Below, piece by piece: positions 7,448-10,766 of a stretch of DNA of 10,766 nucleotides. The notes under the pieces were generated by a model. That model did not search any database. It was not told where the DNA came from and saw only the letters and a list, made by a program, of their open reading frames with translations. The position numbers and the translations under genes were made by a program. Positions within the stretch are counted from its first letter, which is position 1. Each line of letters begins with the position of its first letter. The stretch comes from Gammaproteobacteria bacterium (GTDB lineage Bacteria > Pseudomonadota > Gammaproteobacteria > HK1), in contig JAGRHX010000667.1 of NCBI GenBank assembly GCA_020444775.1, forward strand, positions 1 through 10,766, in the 5' to 3' direction.

Positions 7448-9286
7448 ATGCAATCCGCGACAGAGCGTTACCAGCGGCTGCTCGAGCCGGTTGCCGATCG
7501 CTTGGAACGTCTGGCCGGCGCTGACGCCGTGCTGGGCGCGCGGCTGTCGCATATCGGCGCGATTGCGAGCGAGATGAAGCGCGGCATGTCGCGGCTGGGC
7601 AACGCTGCCAGACAGATGGAAGCGCACGCCGACCGCAGCATAGATTCGGGTGGGCTGAGACGGGACGTCGATTTCGACGCGCTGGAGCTGGATCGCTATT
7701 CGAAGCTGAACGAGCTGTGCCGGGACCTGAACGAGTGCAGCCGGGATCTGGAGGCCCTGCGCAGTCAGCTGGCGCTTGCCTGCGACGATCTGCTGACACC
7801 GATGGCGCGACGAACATTCGATCTGCGGCGATTGCGACGACGGCTGCACGGTCTGCGGCAGGTCGATCTGCTGGCAATGTTGTCACAACAGCTCGACGCG
7901 GCGCGCCGCGACGGCGTGGCACCATGCTTCAGCGTCCGGCACGAGTCGTCCGAGAAGCTGGAGGTCGACCGCGCGCTGGCAACGCGTCTGCTCGAACGGC
8001 TGCGCGCCTGTGGGGAGGTGCTGTTGGCGACGGCGCAGGCCGTGGTTCCGGAGCAAGCCGCGGGGCTCACTGTGCAGGTCCACGTGCAAGCACTGCCGAC
8101 ACGTGTTCGGCTGCGTTTGCAGGCTCCGCTGCTCGCGGACTCCGCGGCCAATCTGCGGTTGCTGCGGCAGCTGTCCGGGCCAGTCCATGGGGGACGGGGT
8201 GAGCTACCCGAGGATGCTGGCGAGCAGCGGCACGCGGTGCTCGAATCCGCCTGGCGTCGTCTGACCTCGGAGGTGGCGAACGAGGGTGGCCGGCTGCTGC
8301 TGCAGGCGCCGGATGTGGGGGGCTTGGAGGCCTGTCTGGAGCTGCCGGCGCGGGGCTTCGATGCGCCCGTGTTGTTCGTTGCCGCCGGCGAGCGCGTATT
8401 CGGTGTGTTGATGACCCAGGTCCGGGCAGTGCGACGTGTCGCGGATCTGGAGTCCGCTGAGGATGGGATAGTCGTCGACCACCAATCCCGACCATGGCTC
8501 GACCTGGTCAACCTGGTGCAACCGCGGGTCGACGCGCACGGTGCGACGACCTGCCGATCTCCCGCAACCGGTGCATATGTCCTGCTCATCGAGCACGAAG
8601 GCCGGACCTGGGCGATTGGCGTCGATCGGCTATTGCCGAATCGATATGCCCGTCTGGTGAGCCTGGCCGGTCCCATCGGTCTCGATCTGGGAGTGGTCGC
8701 GGGTGCCGTGCTGGACGTCGAGCCCGATGCCAGCGCTCGTCACGAGCTGCGTGGCGAGGCCGGGGCAGCACAGGCGTGTCCATGGGCCCTGGTGCTGGAC
8801 CTGGAGGAACTACTGCGTCGGCACGTGCGCGAGGTCTCGAACCTGCGACTGCAGGAAGCGCCGGAATCGGTCGATGACATGGATGCGGCGAGGCGAAACG
8901 TCAGTCGTGTGCAGCCCGCGCTGGCGCTGGTGGTCGATGACTCGGTCACCATCCGCAAGGTGACCGAGCGTCTGCTGACCCAGAACGGCTATAGGGTGGT
9001 GACCGCGCGGGACGGGCGCGACGCGTTGGACCGACTGGACCACGAGCTGCCGGACATCGTTCTGCTCGACATCGAGATGCCGAGAATGGATGGTTTCCAG
9101 TTCGCCGAGGCGGTCCGGCGTGATCCGAAGCTCACGCGCCTGCCCATCGTGATGATCAGTTCCCGTTCCGGGGAGAAGCACCGGCAGCAGGCAGCGCGCC
9201 TGGGTATCGACGCATTCCTGGGCAAGCCCTTCGACGAGGTCGGGCTGTTGGGGACGATGACACGATTGTTGGAGGAGTCTCGATGA
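7448..9286 (+). CDS. ChpA/PilL C-terminal-like protein: dimerisation, degenerate ATPase, CheW-like and receiver domains
   Basis: The 612-residue product resembles the last part of ChpA. An N-terminal coiled region leads to FDALELDRYSKLNELCRDL (about residues 76-94), the ChpA-type dimerisation helix. Where the ATPase should follow (about nt 7910-8340), no N box, no DxGxG and no GxGxG is present: the expected H-x-x-R-N-A-x-x-H-G helix is replaced by LERLRACGEVLLATA. A CheW-like domain follows (about residues 305-470), then a receiver with D497-D498, phosphoacceptor D541 in LLDIEMPRMDGF, the ChpA-like SSRSGEKHR, and K593. The receiver looks fully competent, while ATP binding looks lost, so I infer a scaffold, phosphate acceptor or phosphatase-like partner rather than a kinase. 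The start could be 7424 instead of 7448. It follows the HPt gene almost directly and ends in an ATGA overlap with the ChpC-like gene. Confidence 0.88.
   Translation: MQSATERYQRLLEPVADRLERLAGADAVLGARLSHIGAIASEMKRGMSRLGNAARQMEAHADRSIDSGGLRRDVDFDALELDRYSKLNELCRDLNECSRDLEALRSQLALACDDLLTPMARRTFDLRRLRRRLHGLRQVDLLAMLSQQLDAARRDGVAPCFSVRHESSEKLEVDRALATRLLERLRACGEVLLATAQAVVPEQAAGLTVQVHVQALPTRVRLRLQAPLLADSAANLRLLRQLSGPVHGGRGELPEDAGEQRHAVLESAWRRLTSEVANEGGRLLLQAPDVGGLEACLELPARGFDAPVLFVAAGERVFGVLMTQVRAVRRVADLESAEDGIVVDHQSRPWLDLVNLVQPRVDAHGATTCRSPATGAYVLLIEHEGRTWAIGVDRLLPNRYARLVSLAGPIGLDLGVVAGAVLDVEPDASARHELRGEAGAAQACPWALVLDLEELLRRHVREVSNLRLQEAPESVDDMDAARRNVSRVQPALALVVDDSVTIRKVTERLLTQNGYRVVTARDGRDALDRLDHELPDIVLLDIEMPRMDGFQFAEAVRRDPKLTRLPIVMISSRSGEKHRQQAARLGIDAFLGKPFDEVGLLGTMTRLLEESR
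9271..9277 (+). promoter_or_regulatory. Strong ribosome binding site of the ChpC-like gene
   Basis: GGAGGAG lies 5 bases before the ATG at 9283, inside the end of the preceding gene. It is the best ribosome site in the window and suggests good independent translation of the adaptor in addition to coupling through the ATGA overlap. Confidence 0.7.
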
Positions 9287-9807
9287 GCGTGCGGCCAGCA
9301 CCACCTTGTGTGCTGCTGAAACTGTCCGGAGCCTGCGTGCTGTTGCCTGCGGCCCTGCTGGCCGAGGTGGTGAGCGCGCCCTCGGGCAAGCTTTCGGCCG
9401 CACCCGGGGATGATGCGGCGGTCACGAGGCTGGATTGGAACGGCGCGTCGCTGCCGGTGGTGCCCCTGGGAGACTGGCTGCATGAGTCAAGGTCCGGCGA
9501 GACTGCTGAGCAACCCGGTCCGGCGCCCTGGTACGCGGTGATCGTCACGCTGGGCGAGGGTGGCGCGTATCCACACTATGCCGTGCCATTGCTGGAGGCA
9601 CCGGTGTTGTTGTCGCGTCGTACCGAGCCTGGATTGAACACGCTCATCGCCACGGCGGTCGTGCGCAAGAGTGAGGACCCGTCCCGTAGCCTGTCACATT
9701 TCAGTGTCGAGCTCGCCGGGCAGTGGTTGCATCTGCCCGCCCTCGAACGGGTCGAGGCGCGTCTGCAGGGATGTGTCGACTCCGGAGCCTTGAACTGCGC
9801 CCCATGA
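9283..9807 (+). CDS. chpC: ChpC-like CheW-family adaptor
   Basis: The 174-residue product is a small, divergent CheW-type protein: LLKLSGACVLLPAALLAEVV at the N terminus, a short LDWNGASLPVVPLGDWL segment (about 49-65) like the ChpC/CheW pattern of a conserved inner-face strand, a central WYAVIVTLGEG strand, and a final LPALERVEARL helix. It lies directly after the ChpA-C-like gene, as chpC follows chpA and chpB in Pseudomonas. Such proteins are thought to link extra receptors or inputs to the kinase array. It starts in an ATGA overlap with the preceding gene, with GGAGGAG just upstream, and itself ends in an ATGA overlap with the receiver-kinase gene. The CheW fold is reasonably clear from pattern; the ChpC name rests on position plus weak resemblance. 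Confidence 0.72.
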   Translation: MSVRPAPPCVLLKLSGACVLLPAALLAEVVSAPSGKLSAAPGDDAAVTRLDWNGASLPVVPLGDWLHESRSGETAEQPGPAPWYAVIVTLGEGGAYPHYAVPLLEAPVLLSRRTEPGLNTLIATAVVRKSEDPSRSLSHFSVELAGQWLHLPALERVEARLQGCVDSGALNCAP

Positions 9808-10766
9808 AGCTCGTTGTCATAGACGATTCGCCTGATTTTCTCGGTCTTGCCGAGTACCTGCTGCGCAAGGCCCTTCCAGAGTGTCGGGTCACGCGTTTCG
9901 ATCCCAACGCCATCGGCTTGCCGGACGCCGGGCATGGTTTCGAGGAATATGACCTCATCCTGCTCGATGCGGAGCTCGGCGCATCGGGCAGTGGTGTCGA
10001 CTGGCTGTGTAACGCTTGTGAGACACCCGGATTCCCGCCGGTCATCGTCCTGACTGCATCCCGTGATCCCTATCTCGCGGCGCGCGCCATAAAGGTCGGA
10101 GCCGCCGACTATCTGGTCAAGGCGGACATGAAACCGGAGCGCCTCGCCCAGGTCATCTGCGATGCGCTCGGGCAGGGATCGGAGCGGTCCACGACCGTGC
10201 AGCGCTCGGGTCGCCAGGGGCTTGCGACCGGCGCGACCCGGGCCGGGAACAGAAGTCACGCATCGCGAACCCGGTCCGCCTCGACGCGTGCCGCCTCGAG
10301 CAGTCCTGCCGAGGAAGAAACCCTGGTGCTGGATGAGCCGCTCGCGGACATCGAGGAGCCACCGCAGGAGGTCTCGGTGCGGGGGTATCGCATCGCCGAG
10401 GAGCTGGGTAAGGGCGCGACGGCTCGGGTCTTTCGCGCGGAGCGTGAGAGCGACGGGCAGGAGATCGTGCTCAAGGTGGTGACCCCCGAGCTGCTGAACG
10501 AGGCGGAGCTGCTGGAGCGTTTCCTGCAGGAGGCTGAGCTGGTCGTCGATATCGACAGTCGGCATGTGGTGAAGATCTACGAGCAGGCCTTCACCGACGA
10601 CGGTGGCTTCATCGCCATGGAGTACCTGCCCGGTGGCGACCTGCGCTGTCTGCTCGACGGGCCCCTACCTGAACCGATCGCGGTCGACTATCTGCGTCAG
10701 ATCCTGCTCGGTCTGGAGGCGATCCACGCGGTTGGCATCGTGCATCGCGACATGAAGCCCGAGAAC
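9804..10766 (+). CDS. Receiver domain fused to a Hanks-type Ser/Thr protein kinase (3' end outside window)
   Basis: The frame opens with ATG at 9804 in an ATGA overlap and continues without a stop to the window end (321 codons). Residues 1-122 form a receiver: D7-D8, phosphoacceptor D55 in LILLDAELG, T84 and K106. A Ser/Thr/Arg-rich, then acidic, linker follows (about 125-192). A Hanks-type kinase starts at GYRIAEELGKGATARVF (194-210), with ATP-binding K224 (IVLKVV), a probable helix-C E243, hinge residues AMEYLPGGDL (271-280) and catalytic loop HRDMKPEN (314-321) with catalytic D316, where the window stops. All visible catalytic motifs are intact. No strong ribosome site is seen, so translation is probably coupled to the ChpC-like gene. 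The inferred role is an output device: phosphorylation of the receiver by the chemosensory kinase would control Ser/Thr phosphorylation of unknown targets. Activation loop and any C-terminal domains are unseen. Confidence 0.93.
   Translation, partial: MKLVVIDDSPDFLGLAEYLLRKALPECRVTRFDPNAIGLPDAGHGFEEYDLILLDAELGASGSGVDWLCNACETPGFPPVIVLTASRDPYLAARAIKVGAADYLVKADMKPERLAQVICDALGQGSERSTTVQRSGRQGLATGATRAGNRSHASRTRSASTRAASSSPAEEETLVLDEPLADIEEPPQEVSVRGYRIAEELGKGATARVFRAERESDGQEIVLKVVTPELLNEAELLERFLQEAELVVDIDSRHVVKIYEQAFTDDGGFIAMEYLPGGDLRCLLDGPLPEPIAVDYLRQILLGLEAIHAVGIVHRDMKPEN

Noticed and set aside
9576..10565. Minus-strand frame of 329 codons opposite the ChpC-like and receiver-kinase genes.
   Set aside because: The plus strand encodes intact receiver and kinase motifs over the same bases, so the antisense frame is a shadow.

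Overview
This is a dense, high-GC (roughly two thirds G+C), one-strand block of chemosensory genes from a bacterial chromosome. The best matches, by recall, are the Pil-Chp (type IV pilus / twitching and surface-sensing) proteins of Gammaproteobacteria: the single-domain regulator is very close to PilG, and a split protein pair matches the N- and C-terminal parts of ChpA/PilL. A high-GC gammaproteobacterium is therefore the most likely source; the genus cannot be told from the window. All eight genes lie on the + strand with overlaps or gaps under 60 bases, so they look like one operon. No RNA gene, mobile element, CRISPR array, clear promoter or intrinsic terminator is visible, and no gene-free stretch exceeds 60 bases.

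Layout: (1) positions 1-3026 hold the C-terminal part of a hybrid CheA kinase with a fully canonical ATPase domain and a receiver, overlapping by ATGA with a complete CheB methylesterase. (2) Positions 3085-5222 hold a PilG-type regulator, a divergent CheW/PilI-type adaptor, and a receptor with a PilJ-like HAMP and signalling tip but no membrane segment or sensor domain. (3) Positions 5275-9286 hold what in Pseudomonas is one giant protein, ChpA, as two genes: a FimL/ChpA-N protein ending in one canonical HPt domain, and a ChpA-C protein with dimerisation, CheW-like and receiver regions but no recognisable ATP-binding boxes. (4) Positions 9283-10766 hold a ChpC-like CheW protein and, by another ATGA overlap, a receiver fused to a Hanks-type Ser/Thr kinase that runs off the window at its catalytic loop.

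How it may work (inference): signals reach a soluble receptor array; two CheW-like adaptors couple it to the kinase layer; since the ChpA-C ATPase region seems dead, phosphate for the HPt protein, PilG, the ChpA-C receiver and the receiver-Ser/Thr kinase may come from the intact upstream hybrid CheA. The receiver-kinase fusion would then convert His-Asp signalling into Ser/Thr phosphorylation. The combination of a split, apparently kinase-dead ChpA, a membrane-less PilJ-like receptor and a Ser/Thr kinase output is the most unusual content of the window.
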